Source of the DNA: Adiantum capillus-veneris
Lineage: Eukaryota; Streptophyta; Polypodiopsida; Polypodiales; Pteridaceae
Length of the DNA: 64,000 nucleotides
NCBI GenBank assembly: GCA_014529385.2
Contig: CM043943.1
Location: 155,841,092 to 155,905,091 of the forward strand
Direction: 5' to 3'
In this document: piece by piece, positions 21,899 through 32,804 of the stretch
How positions within the stretch are numbered: the first letter of the stretch is position 1
How the letters are laid out: the number at the start of each line of letters is the position of its first letter
Position numbers and translations under genes: made by a program
The notes under the pieces: generated by a model
Database searches by the model: none
What the model was told of the DNA's origin: nothing
Seen by the model: the letters and a program-made list of their open reading frames with translations, nothing else

Positions 21899-22194
21899 GC
21901 CAGATGGACCGTATGATGACAATGTTTGAGAGCAATGAGGATGTCTCCAGCAGACTAAACCATGTTTTAGAGATGCAAGCCCATCAACTGTGGGAGATTC
22001 AAGAGCGAGACAAGAGACTAGCAAATGAGGTCGAGTGTTCCCTGAAGCCAGATGGGCCGTATGATGACAATGTTTGAGAGCAATGAGGATGTCTCCAATA
22101 GAATAAATAATTTTTTAGAGATGCAAGCCCATTGACTACGAGAGATTCAAGAGCGAGACAAGAGACTAGCAGATGAGGTTGAGCGTTCTGTGAA
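21899..22194. repeat. 148-bp tandem duplication
   Basis: The unit at 21899-22046 is repeated at 22047-22194, both beginning GCCAGATGG. The plus-strand frame of the unit reads as a charged, probably coiled-coil peptide (MFESNEDVSS..., QERDKRLANEVE). It may be the fragment of an element's gag or a host gene. Divergence of about 10% suggests an old duplication. The chromovirus is inserted just downstream. Confidence 0.8.
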
Positions 22195-22238
22195 GGCAGC
22201 GTCTCTTGTGGAGTTGCATCCAAACATTGTGGAACTAG

Positions 22239-22410
22239 TGTCAGGACAAGGATCCTATAACCTAAGAACTAGGATGGTCATGGACTACGGCCAAGGGTCG
22301 GACTAGACAGTGTGGACAGGGGATCCGTCTAGGGCAAGGGGCTAGGAGCCCGCCTATATAAAGGGAGGTTGGGAGGAGGATGTTCAGTCTAGTTTCCCCT
22401 AGTTCTTGCA
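22239..22410 (+). repeat. 5' LTR of chromovirus (172 bp)
   Basis: It runs TGTCAGGACAAGG... to ...AGTTCTTGCA. The TATA box TATATAAA lies at 22355-22362, so the R region would start near 22390. The first bases, TGTCAGGACA, equal those of the non-autonomous element at 10.1-14.4 kb. Confidence 0.9.
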
Positions 22411-22411
22411 C

Positions 22412-22423
22412 TGGTATCAGAGC
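22412..22423 (+). other. Primer binding site, initiator-Met tRNA
   Basis: TGGTATCAGAGC lies one base after the LTR. It is the standard plant primer site complementary to the initiator methionine tRNA 3' end. Confidence 0.9.
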
Positions 22424-23249
22424 TTAGGAGTCTCTCTTCCACTCTCTCTCTAGGCGTGGTCACTTTTTTCTCCTAAAAATAGGAACTTTGGGTGAGAATT
22501 GTGGCCTTTGTAAGGCTTTTTCCAATTTTAGCAAGGGACTGTCTAAATCGAGCATGCTTTCCCGTTTTGGACGAGAAGCTATGGTGCATGAAACAGCGCC
22601 CTCTTGGGCTTGATAGGGGCGCCCTGGGGAGGAAGGGGGGAGTCCAAAACCTCGCGGCCATTAGCCACTTGAGCAAGCCACACACATACTTCTCTCTCCT
22701 CGCGTTTTCTCTGCATGCTACCTGCGCCATTTGCCTTCAAGGAAGTGAGTTATTTTCACATGGCATGGCCAATTGAAACACAATTTTGAGCCTTGGCCAT
22801 TGTTGGTGGCCCTTCCCACAAGCAAGGCAGCACAAGCAAGAGCTTTCGGGTGCGGCACAAGCATCAAGCCGTCTCGGCTTTCCATCGAGTATCACGACGT
22901 ACGGCTATGCCTAGTTATTGCAAAGAATTTCAGAAACCTGCATATTTTTACAGTTACGACACTTTCAGTTGGCGTTTATACAACATAATCGTCCGCCGAT
23001 TAAGTAAGCTTTCAATAATCAACCTTCTTCTTCGACGGTGATACTTCAACCATCTACCCTACACGATTTCAATCGTCTGGTGAGCCACGGGCAATTGTCC
23101 GAAGTTCGTCTTTTACGCCGTTTGTGCAAATTCTTCTTTTTTCGACGGTCAAGTGCTACGGCGCACAAAGTGGAGTTAGCTATACTTGGCAAGTGCTACC
23201 AAAATCAGGTATTTTTTTCTGAGTACTTCTTTCACTGCACTGTATAGCC

Positions 23250-24427
23250 ATGGATTCGGATATCAACATGACATTCGATTTTGAGCAAAGTACTCCCGAT
23301 CCTGCCAATGACGGCTCGCGGCCGGATCCTCTCAAAGACTGTACCCGCGACGCTACGGCAGGAGAAGATACTTATGAATTGCTCGATATTCAAGAATTAC
23401 GTGCACTTCAGACACGCATGACAGTCATGGATGAAAATTTTAAGGCTTTAAATGAAAATGTTACTAAACTTTCCACATTAGTCATTCAATTAATTCAATA
23501 GCAGACTAAGAGTCCCGCCCTGACACCCACATGCATGAGCACGTTGGAACACAAGGGAAAGGCCCAATTAATGAAACACTGCATACTCTCACTGCCAAAG
23601 AGGTAGATGACTTGTTAAAGAAATTTAAACCACCAGTTTTCAAGGGCGAACACCGAGACCACAATAAGGATGCAGTAAACATCTTTCTCAGTAAATGGGA
23701 TGGAATTCACGCCTTACGGCGTACTCCGGATGCAGTTAGAGCTCTGCAAACGAGCTTAAATCTGGAAGGTAAGGCCTACAAATGGTGGATGTCTCTCAAG
23801 GAGAAGAACATCATACCACAGAGTCGAGTAGCCTTTGAATCAATGTTTAGCAAGGAATTTTTGCCTACAAACAAGGCCGATAGGAATTGAACCGCTTGGG
23901 ACACGTGTTCCATGCGCCAATATCCATCACTCCTTGAATATATCTCTCACTATCGGGACGTCATCCTCAAGTTGGAAGGCTTGGATACGTTTCAACAAGT
24001 ACGAGGGTTCATACGAGGTGACTCCAGAACTTAAGAAGTATGTCAAGTCCCAGGACCCTAAAACACTTGAGGAAGCCATAGTGAAAGCACATATTCATGA
24101 TGACCCTGATGATAAGAAACACATAATAGTAACGTGCCTGCTAGTATACATGGTAATACATGCACTCAGTACGGGCACAATAAAAGAAAATTTATAGTTG
24201 CTAATTCAGATGCATCTAAAAAACCCAAGGGGTCGAGTGGTCCTCTCTCTCCTGAGGATTTTGATAAAGCCAAGAAAGAGAAGCTATGTTTTCAATGCTT
24301 AGGAAGAGACCATGGCAAAAAGGATTGTCCCAAAGGGAAATCTGCTACTCAAGGGAAGGAGAAAGCAGTGCACACGATGCAATTACTACCTTTGAGTCTT
24401 CCTCTAAGTTCTCCACAGTGGAAGTAA
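23250..24427 (+). pseudogene. Chromovirus gag with zinc knuckle
   Basis: Segments in three frames (23250-23501, 23531-23890, 24134-24427) form a gag. An acidic N-terminus with a short helix (QTRMTVMDENFKALNENVTK) comes first. A capsid part follows, with KPPVFKGEH and LNLEGKAYKWWMSLK. After further frameshifts comes LCFQCLGRDHGKKDCPKG, a CX2CX4HX4C knuckle at about 24284-24330. It would form particles and bind RNA. The stops at 23502 and 23888 are disabling. The leader 22424-23249 is otherwise non-coding. Confidence 0.75.
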
Positions 24428-25240
24428 CACACACTGAGTTGGTGCATGAATGTTGTCTCACAACTTCCATGTGGCAACAAACCTTTGGACCACATGAGTT
24501 AGTACGTATGCACGAATATCTGCAAGGGCACAAGGTGTGCATCTTGGTAGATGACGGTGCTACTCACAATTTCATCAATTATGGATTGGTGAAAAAGCTC
24601 AAACTGCCTCAAACTCCGAGTACCCACCGCTACAAGGTAGCAATGATGAATGGACATGATACTGAAATATGGGATACTCAATGCCGAGCTGTTCCATTGG
24701 AAGTACAAGGGTACTCTACTTGTTTGGATTTTCAAGTTATGAACATGGAAAGGGCTGATGTGGTTCTTGGTAGGGAGTGGTTGCATAGCCTAGGACCATC
24801 ACTGAAGCGTAGCTATGAGCACAACAGTTTGATGTTTGATTCACATGGCACACATGTGTTGTTGTTAGGAGAAAAGGATATACCTTCATCACCACTAATT
24901 TGTACTGCTGAGCTTATGCAACTCGTTTCTGATAATGAAATAGAACAGGTTTTCTTGTGTTACTCACTGTCTCATTTTCTTTCTAACATTGATTCTGTTG
25001 AACATTCCTCAATGCCGCATGCTTCTCTCTCCTCTATTCCACCAATGGCTACCTCTACACAAGCAAACGTTGCTAATCAATTACAAAAATTATTAAAGGA
25101 ATTTCAAGATGTCTTTCCTAATGATTTGCCATCAGGTTTACTGCCGACACGCTCAGTACAACATGGTATTGACGTGATTGCAGGTTGTAAACCTGTTAGT
25201 AAACCACCTTACCGTATGAGTTACTCAGAGGCTACTGAGG
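24400..25240 (+). pseudogene. Chromovirus protease and start of RT
   Basis: One open frame (24286-25398) includes CILVDDGATHNFIN (about 24538-24580), the protease active-site region with D in place of the usual S/T after the catalytic Asp. It also has a LGREWL strand (about 24766-24783), equivalent to ILG. A linker leads to the RT start with KPPYRMSYSE. If D-D-G is real, the active-site loop is altered and the protease is doubtful. Other features fit chromovirus order. Confidence 0.7.
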
Positions 25241-25518
25241 TGGAACGTCAGCTTGCTGACTACCTTAGCAGAGGGTTTATACAACCCAGTTCTTCACCAT
25301 GGGCTTCGCCTATCATTTTGGTGAAGAAAAAGGACAGCAGTATGGGCATGTGCATAGACTACCGGGGTTTAAATGCGGTTGGAACGTCAGCCTGCTGACT
25401 ACCTTAGCAGACGGTTTATACAACCCAGTTCTTCACCATGGGCTTCACCTATCATTTTGGTGAAGAAAAAGGACAGCAGTATGGGCATGTGCATAGACTA
25501 CCGGGGTTTAAATGCGGT
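25241..25518. repeat. 139-bp tandem duplication in chromovirus RT
   Basis: Bases 25241-25379 are repeated at 25380-25518 with about three differences. The unit encodes [20 protein letters not shown] through IDYRGLNAV, the first RT blocks. At 139 bp it shifts the frame. Confidence 0.92.
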
Positions 25519-26171
25519 TACAGTTAAGAACAAATACCCATTGGCAAGGGTAGATTCTCGAGTTTTCCTACAACAGTTCTAAGCATGTCACAACAGGTTT
25601 CAGTCCTTTCATGCTCATGTACGGGTTTCAACCTAGGTCACCAGTTACGGTGGGGTTGGCAACCGAAAAAATCCAACAGGTTAAGGATTTTCTCCAAGAC
25701 CACATGGATATACTGAAACTTGCTTGTCAGAATGTCCGGCAAGCACAGGATCGGTATAAGAAATACGCTGATGAGAAACGTCGGCAAGTTACCTTCGAAG
25801 AAGGGAAGGAAGTGGTTTTACGTGTGCCAGAACATTCAGAAAGTCTGAAAACTGGACCGACACCTAAATTATCTCCCCGATATTGTGGGCCTTTCAAAAT
25901 ACTCAAGCAAGTCGATGATCGTGCCTACAAACTATTACTACCATCACATTCTCGCATTCATCCGGTGTTTCATGTAAGCCGTCTACGAAAGCGGTTACAT
26001 GGGGACGACAACGTCATTGACCAACAAGTTTTGGTTGGTTACATTGAACCTCCTACCTTGCCGCATGAACCTGAACGTGTTATGGATTATCATGAGTTGC
26101 GTGCACGACATCACGTACGACAACAAGCCTTAATCAAGTGGAAAGACGGACCTGAAGAAGGTGCCACTTGA
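25519..26171 (+). pseudogene. RT stub joined to integrase C-terminus and chromodomain
   Basis: After [17 protein letters not shown] the RT stops within about 30 bases. From about 25600 the frame reads SPFMLMYGFQPRSP, the end of the integrase core, then RYKKYADEKRR, a GPF(K)I module (SPRYCGPFKILKQV) and HPVFHVSRLRKR. A chromodomain follows (about 26070-26168): PERVMDYHELRARH..QALIKWKDG. Chromodomains direct integration to marked chromatin. The frame ends TGA (26169-26171), exactly where family members usually have TGG (Trp), so the domain is cut short by a nonsense change. Confidence 0.8.
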
Positions 26172-26249
26172 AAAAACATTAGTGTTCTTAAGAAGAAGTT
26201 TCCCACTTTTGTTTTCGAGGACGAAAACTCTTCTTTTAGGGGGGAGTAA

Positions 26250-26421
26250 TGTCAGGACAAGGGTCTTGTAACCTAAGAACTAGGATGGTCATGGACTACG
26301 GCCAAGGGTCGGACTAGACAGTGTGGACAGGGGATTCGTCTAGGGAAAGGGGCTAGGAGCCCGCCTATATAAAGGGAGGTTGGGAGGAGGATCTTCGGTC
26401 TAGTTTCCCCTAGTTCTTACA
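26250..26421 (+). repeat. 3' LTR of chromovirus (172 bp)
   Basis: It begins TGTCAGGACAAGG after the polypurine tract AGGGGGGAGTAA and ends AGTTCTTACA. It matches the 5' LTR with few differences. Upstream at about 26210-26226 lies TTTTCGAGGACGAAAA, a hairpin-forming box also present before the PPT of the element at 10.3 kb. Confidence 0.9.
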
Positions 26422-26426
26422 ACTGG

Positions 26427-26730
26427 ATCCACCAGCCCATCCCATAGAGTAGATTAACAACAAGATACCTCACATTTTGTAGAAAAAGCTATTTGTGATC
26501 TTCCACTATATACGCATGCTTTGAACATTCTGTGAATAAATAGATGTGTTTTGTTTGCTCACAAATACTTGTAAAGATGGCTTTTGCTTGTTGTCGTAAA
26601 CAAGATCATTTACAGTGAAATAGGATGTACAAACTTGTTTGTTTGTTGTTTCTTACGTACTATGTGTATTTTTGGCTATTTTGTAAGCTTGATTAAACAA
26701 TATGGGTGTCCTAAGTAGGTTTTACATAAA

Positions 26731-26769
<39 letters not shown>

Positions 26770-26784
26770 TTTTGTCTTTTTGAC
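26427..26784. other. Intergenic stretch with (GA)17 microsatellite
   Basis: AT-rich with no gene recognised. A GA run lies at 26732-26766. Confidence 0.6.
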
Positions 26785-28730
26785 TCAATCTACTAAAACT
26801 AGCATAGAGAAAGCTTTTTTGAAAAAATAATCAATTGTTCTATTTTTTAAGAAAGCTTTCTCAAAATCTCCCTCAAAAAGCTTCCTCCAATTCCCTACTC
26901 TCATCAAGCATTTTGTAATGATAGGATTGTCTTTTACTTGCATGTAAAAATAGCCAAAGTCAACATATGTGCCTCTTACACATGTATTTTGCCAAGAATC
27001 TTCAACTATTGTGATTGTCTTCCACTTTGCCTTTACACATTTGAGTACATAGAAATCTGCACCTTCTTTGTTGTTAGTTTCACAATTCACAGCATAATTT
27101 TTTCCTTCATCAAGTGAGTCACCTAGCATACATGGAGACCCTTCAAACATAGGGGGTGTCATGTGTCTCATCATCCACATCAACTTCATCCTCTGCTTTT
27201 GACGGAGCTTCAGGTTTCAAGTGTATATGTGCCCACTTCTCCACATAGGCTTTGTTGGAGCAGGACCTGTAATGACCAACTCAACACAAGCAGCACCTCC
27301 AATGACCAGCTAGCTCAACACAAGCATTGCAAAATCATGACAAAGGTCTGGTCTTTACTTTGGTTGAGTCATGTTTGCAATACCCACAAATGTTGTGAAG
27401 CGTTTGAGATCCAATTACCATGGCACATGCCCATGCATTTGACATGTCCATGCCATCTATCTTTATCAGCCAGAATTTTTTGCTCACCTCTTGGCTTCTC
27501 TTATCGGCCTGTCCTAAAGCTAAAGGTGGTTGATAAGGCATTCTTTAACTCAAAAATAATGTGACATCTGAAGCGCGCCTACCGTGATCCTTTAACCACT
27601 GGTAATGAAGACAAAAGCAACTATTGGACAAATAAGGTATCCTGTTGTCGATCATCTGAAATGTAAAAGTGCATTTGCTTGAGTATGTTGTTGTCTTTAG
27701 GGACTCACATATAAGTGATGTGGACAAAGATGGTGCATTGATTAGTATGTCAATGCATACACTATATTTTATTTTTCTCCTTGAACAAATAGTTCTCAGC
27801 ACAATCCATAATGGAGATAATAGTATCTGCGAAAAAAAAATTAAGTACTCCTTGTACTACTCGGCTTGCCATTTGTATGAGAAATTGTGCTTGATAAATG
27901 TTTTTGTGCAAACTGTAATCTTTTTCAATAAGTAAGAAATACTTAGATGCTTAAGTGAATTTTTTTTGCTTTTTGATCTTGCCATACCTATCATGAACTT
28001 GAATGTCCTTGAAAGTTTGAACCAGAACTGTTTGTGTTGCATCCATGACTTCGCGTGGACATAAGGGGATCTCTTTCACGGTGCACTTTGGACATTTACC
28101 CATAAGACATTTGTACAAGTAAAATGAGCATCCTTATTCTTTGCACAAACACAACTTTCCCACAACTGTGTGATTCCAAAAAAGGAAGTGGGGAAGGCTT
28201 ATTTCCTTATCAGTATTGACATGCATTAGGCCATTCACAAGCATGGTAAGAGTGCTCCGCTTTAGAAACAACTTATCATTGTTTTTGGGGCTTTTAAGCA
28301 TTTGAAGGGAGCATCTTAAAGCATTGGCAAGGTTGACAGAATGGTTTATTGTCATGCTTGTGCACCGTGAGATGGTTGGGTCCTCTAGGCACTTCTCGCA
28401 TTACATCAACCTAGTCCCCTTTCTCATGATCGTTCAAGCTCTTCACAATGTGCTGAACAATTTCAGCAATTGTATCCTTCTTTCTTGTTTCACAGTCGCC
28501 ATCTTCAATATTGACAATGTGCACTCTCTTTTGTAAGCGATGTCTTCTTTGATACTCTTGCTTGACAATTGCATTCGTACTTCCTGACGCATTGTAGCTC
28601 ATGCTCATCAACAAAATACTTTCTTTTATGTCCATGAGAACACCCTGCATCCAACACTTGAAGTCTTATCTGGATGTGGAGACATGTGGAGACTAGTGCC
28701 AAGGAGTCAAAAGATGGCTCCACAACAAGT
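26785..28730 (-). pseudogene. Relic of an uncharacterised D-x-A-E-N-Y protein family
   Basis: Read across frames on the minus strand, segments appear in the order of a protein family I know from animal genomes and some non-flowering plants but cannot name. These are a QPCQCFKMLP-like helix (about 28310-28360), IMDCAENYLFKEKN (about 27790-27830), a CFCLHYQWLKDHG stretch, and then GSQTLHNICGYCKHDSTKV with FCNAC (about 27310-27420). The last is FYVLKCVKAKWKT...EDSW..TCVRGTYV (about 26900-27060). Known members carry D(F)AENY and a later SDGC.xQFK, suggestive of a nuclease or transposase fold. That function is inference. Frame changes occur about every 200 bp. Confidence 0.45.
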
Positions 28731-29099
28731 ACACCTATATAGACCTCCCCCCCTGGTTACATATGCATTTTCAATCTCCAAGTTGTCCAAAGCCACTTGC
28801 ATTGAGGCTTGAGAACATAGACCATCCATTTCAATAGCAATTTATTTTTGTGTGTGTGTGTGTGCGTGTGTGTGTGTGCGCGCATGTGTGTGTGTGTCTG
28901 GTTTTTGTGTGTCTGTACACGAGAGAGAGTTCAGAAGTTTGATAAGGAAACTTAGAAAGAGAAGCAAGGAGATTTTGTAGCTTGCCTATGTGTGTGCGTT
29001 GCACACGAGAGAGAGAGAGAGAGAGAGAGAGCAGAGAAAGAGTTGGGCCATTCTCTATGGGTTTGCAAGAAGGAGATGGACCTCAGCCTCTCTCTGCAC

Positions 29100-29100
<1 letters not shown>

Positions 29101-29150
<50 letters not shown>
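29101..29150. repeat. (GA)25 microsatellite
   Basis: A pure GA run that yields Leu/Ser or Arg/Glu spurious frames. Confidence 0.9.
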
Positions 29151-29152
<2 letters not shown>

Positions 29153-29870
29153 CATGTAATTAGTATCTTGAATCAGTTCCATAGTTCTTTACTTACATTA
29201 TAGACACTCCTATACTCAAGCTGTGTGGAAGTAATAGCCCAATAGCTAGTATCCATGGACGCACTTGTATTTGTACCATCCTACCATGCTGCAACCCTTG
29301 TGTGATTAATCTTGTAATTAGCATGTCAATAACATGAATGATTAAGTACTCCCTAATCTCGATACCTCTTGTGGATAGTGGCACCTATTGAATTGCATTG
29401 ACTGCAATATATTTTCAACAAGGGAAGGGTGAGGAAGCTCTAGCTTATTTCTAGAGGATGGAGAGTAAGGACTTTCTCCATATGAATCACCTGTAGAGGC
29501 ATCTAGAAGGCATGTGGAATTATCAAAACTATTATCACAAATAAAAAAGGGCATCGTGAAATTTATAATCAAAGGCTACCGCTCAAAATAGACGTCATGC
29601 TTTTTTGGCAACGACTTTATTAAATTGTATGATAAATGTTCAACACTAGAAGCCCCAACTCAGGCTCTGACTCTAGGAGTCTTTGTGCCATTGGAAAAAA
29701 GGAGGGTGCAGTTTTTTGTGATTATTGTAATAGGGGAGAATAGTGCCACCTCTCGATTGTAAACACCGTATATGTCAAATGGGTAGTTAAAATTCACTAT
29801 TTGTTCTCGATGAGCAATAGCTTTACAATTAATTGTTACTTTATATACATGCCACGATTTTTCTATAAGT

Positions 29871-29971
<101 letters not shown>

Positions 29972-30570
29972 CGCGGTTATGTATGTCCATAATGCTTTTG
30001 ACGCTCTAGCATGACGAGACCTTGCCATCTTTATGCATCTGCTTCAACATTGTTACCCTTTTTGGAACCGCTCCACCTAATTGTGCTTTCCCGAGCACAT
30101 CTAATTAGCATATTCACTTTAGCCTTCCTTTCATTCTTTTTGTGGGATTGGCTTTCTACGACTTCAAGAAGATAGCCATACTAGTCCACAAATGCAGAGT
30201 AGGACCGGCTTAGAGGCGTTTCGCACTAAGCAATGGTTAACCCCGGATGTGCACGTCAGCGTCAGCCTTGAACTTCTCTACCCCCGCCGTCTCATTGTAA
30301 CCTGCCAAAAGAGGCAGAGCTACACAACCCCCAGCATAGGAATTTATTCGTCTGCAAGAAGACAGCTTTGATGATGTCACCTCTACCCCTGCCCTATTGT
30401 GTGCGAAACACCTCTTATACTTGTACTTTTGTTCGCTTCTCTGATATTAAAAGTCTTCTATAGGTTTCCTTTAAAAGGAATTTTCAAATTGGCAGGCCGG
30501 TTAACTTCAGTCAAAAATTGATACAAACCAGGAAAACAAGCACAAGGCCATAAGGGCCGGCGCTCGCTCG

Positions 30571-30591
30571 CTTTCTCTCTCTCTCTCTCTC
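30571..30591. repeat. (CT)n tract just upstream of the chitinase-like start
   Basis: A TTTCTCTCT... run about 65 bp before the first ATG. Such pyrimidine tracts are common in plant 5' UTRs. Confidence 0.8.
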
Positions 30592-30648
30592 CCAACTACG
30601 TGCATAGCCATAGCCAAAGCTTGGAGGGGGACGCAGGACTTACTGACA

Positions 30649-31638
30649 TTGAAGATGAAGATGGTCCTCTACCACAACCAGCTCCTCTTCCTTTTCCTCG
30701 TCTTTCAAAATGGGTGCTGCCCAGGCCGCCATCAAGGCAGCCTACTGGCCTTCCTACACAGCTGCATACGCCCCCATTTCCTCCATCAACGCCTCCCTCT
30801 TCACCCATCTCCTCTACGCCTTCGCCGGCATCGACCCGCAGACCATGCGCGTCGTCCCCGACAATCCCACCCTCCTTGCTCAATTTCCCCTTATCTTGCG
30901 CTCCCTCAACCCGAACATCACCACCTTCCTCTCCATCGGCGGGGACAACGCCAACGCAACCCTCTTCGCAGAAGCCATGGCGGACGATGCGTCGCGCAAT
31001 GCCATCATCAGCTCGAGCATCGAGCTGGCGCGGGCGAACGAGTACGACGGGCTTAACCTAGACTGGGAATTTCCGCGATCCCAGGCGGACATGGATAACT
31101 TGGAGGAGTTCACTATGGAGTGGAGGGTGGCTGTAGAAGAAGAAGACGCCAAGGCCTCGTCAAGCAAGCCCCTCTTGCTCACAGCAGCAGCTTACTATTC
31201 ATCAAGAGTACTGCGCAGCTAAATACACAAATCCCTTATCCCATTCAAACTTTTAATTACTATTTGGACCTTCTTCACATTATGTGCTTTGATTACCATG
31301 GCTCTTGGGAGAATGTCACTGGGGAGCACACTGCCTTGTCTGGTAATAACACCACTTTCACTACCCTTTTTGGCCTACAACAATGGGTTGCAGATGGTCT
31401 CCTCCCTCAAAAGGCTATTGTGGGGCTTGCGACGTATGGAAAGTCATGGAACCTTTCTGACACTAACCAAACTCAAATTGGGGCAACCGCAGTTGGACCC
31501 GGCCCTGCACAAGCTATCAGTAAAGAGCTAGGTAGTTTCTCTTCTTCTACTACTACTTATCTATTAACATGAGTGTGCCCTTGAACATATAAGCTTTTGG
31601 GTTCTTTTCTTCTTTTTCCTTTTTTTTTTTTGTTTTGT

Positions 31639-31677
<39 letters not shown>

Positions 31678-31924
31678 GGTAGGTAAATATGTAAGATACC
31701 ACATGAGTTTAACATAAGGGTTGTTTTTTTCTTGTAGAATCACTTAACTAAACATTAGAGGATTTTTATTTGAAATAGTAAAAATTTCAATACATAAAGG
31801 ATATTTTTATTACAAAAGGTGTTAATAAAGGAGGTTTTTATTAAAAAGATCAACAGGTAGGGGGGGGGTTTAATACCTCTTGAATGCACGTGATATAGAG
31901 AGTTTACATATAAAACAACCCCCC

Positions 31925-31955
<31 letters not shown>

Positions 31956-32804
31956 AAAAAAAAACCCAACTTAACACATGATATTAATTGGAAGATTTTT
32001 TGCTAAGGCTTATGCGTTAAGCTTACTTAATCATGTAATTAGTGCTTCACAAGAGTTCAACTCTTTAGTCAATGCTTGTGGCACCTATAAATGCATCATA
32101 GGTATAAGATTTATTATATAATTAAGTTTAAAATCCCTTGTATTATATTGGTTTCTTCATGAAACATGTCTAAACAGGGATTTTGTTTGAAGCTAAATTA
32201 CTACATGATAATTTTTCGGAATAATATCTTCTAGAGTAAGTTTACTGGGAAACTATTGTGATATGATCACCTTCTCTTGGATACTGAAACTTTGCCTTGG
32301 CATGTGGTAGGTATCTTCCTCTACTTCGAGATCGAAGATTTTATCTCATCTCAAAACGCAACCGTGGTGTATGACAATGTAACAAGTAGTGCTTATTGTT
32401 ATGCACATGAGACATGGATTGGTTACGATGACACTCAAACCTTCTCCATCAAAATTGATACATTCAAGAACATGAGCTTTAAGGGCTACTTCTTTTGGGC
32501 ACTTAGTTATGATGTGCCTAAAACATGGCCTCTTTCCACAAAAGGTGATCAATATGCCTCCAAAAAATTCTTATTTTTGAATTTATCAAAAACGTTAACT
32601 ATATTAATTGAAGTTATTTGCATGTGGTTGCCTTTTTTATTGATTGCAGTTTCTCTTGCATGGGATGGACATAAGGATGGATACAATGATCACCCTCTTG
32701 GGCATGATTCCAATATGGCTACCCTTGCTTATTCAATTTCCCATATGATCTGCAATTCTTGTTTTAGCTTGATTGTAGGATTATATGGTTTGGCTATGCT
32801 TTAG
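30649..32804 (+). pseudogene. Class V (GH18) chitinase-like gene, three exons, two frameshifts
   Basis: GH18 enzymes cut chitin and act in plant defence. Exon 1 (about 30655-31531) starts with a hydrophobic signal-like MKMVLYHNQLLFLFLVF that is one base out of frame with the catalytic part. It continues AAYWPSYTAAYAPISSIN, LFTHLLYAFAG, FLSIGG and YDGLNLDWEFP. A second frame change near 31195-31205 precedes QIPYPIQTF and MCFDYHGSWENVTG. GT-AG introns at 31532-32310 and 32545-32649, both phase 1, restore GIFLYFEIEDFI, ATVVYD, TWIGYDDTQ and then STK-VSLAWDG. The catalytic Glu is kept, but the first Asp of DxDxE is Asn. The C-terminus extends about 45 residues with a hydrophobic end. It is probably a pseudogene, unless the frameshifts are sequence errors. 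Confidence 0.8.
31532..32310 (+). other. Intron 1 of the chitinase-like gene, with G38 and C27/A19 tracts
   Basis: The splice donor CTAG|GTAGTT and acceptor GTGGTAG|GTATC give a phase 1 join that restores the conserved G-I/L-x-x-Y-x-E-I strand. Inside are a run of 38 G (31639-31676) and, 240 bp on, 27 C followed by 19 A (31919-31964). Placed on one strand, these could pair into a long hairpin. Exact tract lengths are likely unreliable. Confidence 0.65.

Larger units (their letters stand above)
22239..26421 (+). mobile_element. Ty3/gypsy chromovirus, full ends, internally deleted (4.18 kb)
   Basis: The LTRs of 172 bp (22239-22410, 26250-26421) are about 95% identical by eye. They are flanked by ACTAG (22234-22238) and ACTGG (26422-26426), a target duplication with one mismatch. 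TGGTATCAGAGC at 22412-22423 is an initiator-Met primer site, and AGGGGGGAGTAA before 26250 is the polypurine tract. Inside are gag, zinc knuckle, protease, an N-terminal RT piece, then a jump to the integrase C-terminus and a chromodomain. Roughly 2 kb of RT, RNase H and integrase is missing, so this copy cannot move on its own. Confidence 0.9.

Noticed and set aside
28849-28900. Telomere-like GT-rich repeat
   Set aside because: It is a plain GT microsatellite with scattered changes, not TTTAGGG-type units.
30596-30883. Glycine-rich ORF on the minus strand
   Set aside because: It is the shadow of the GC-rich first exon of the chitinase-like gene.
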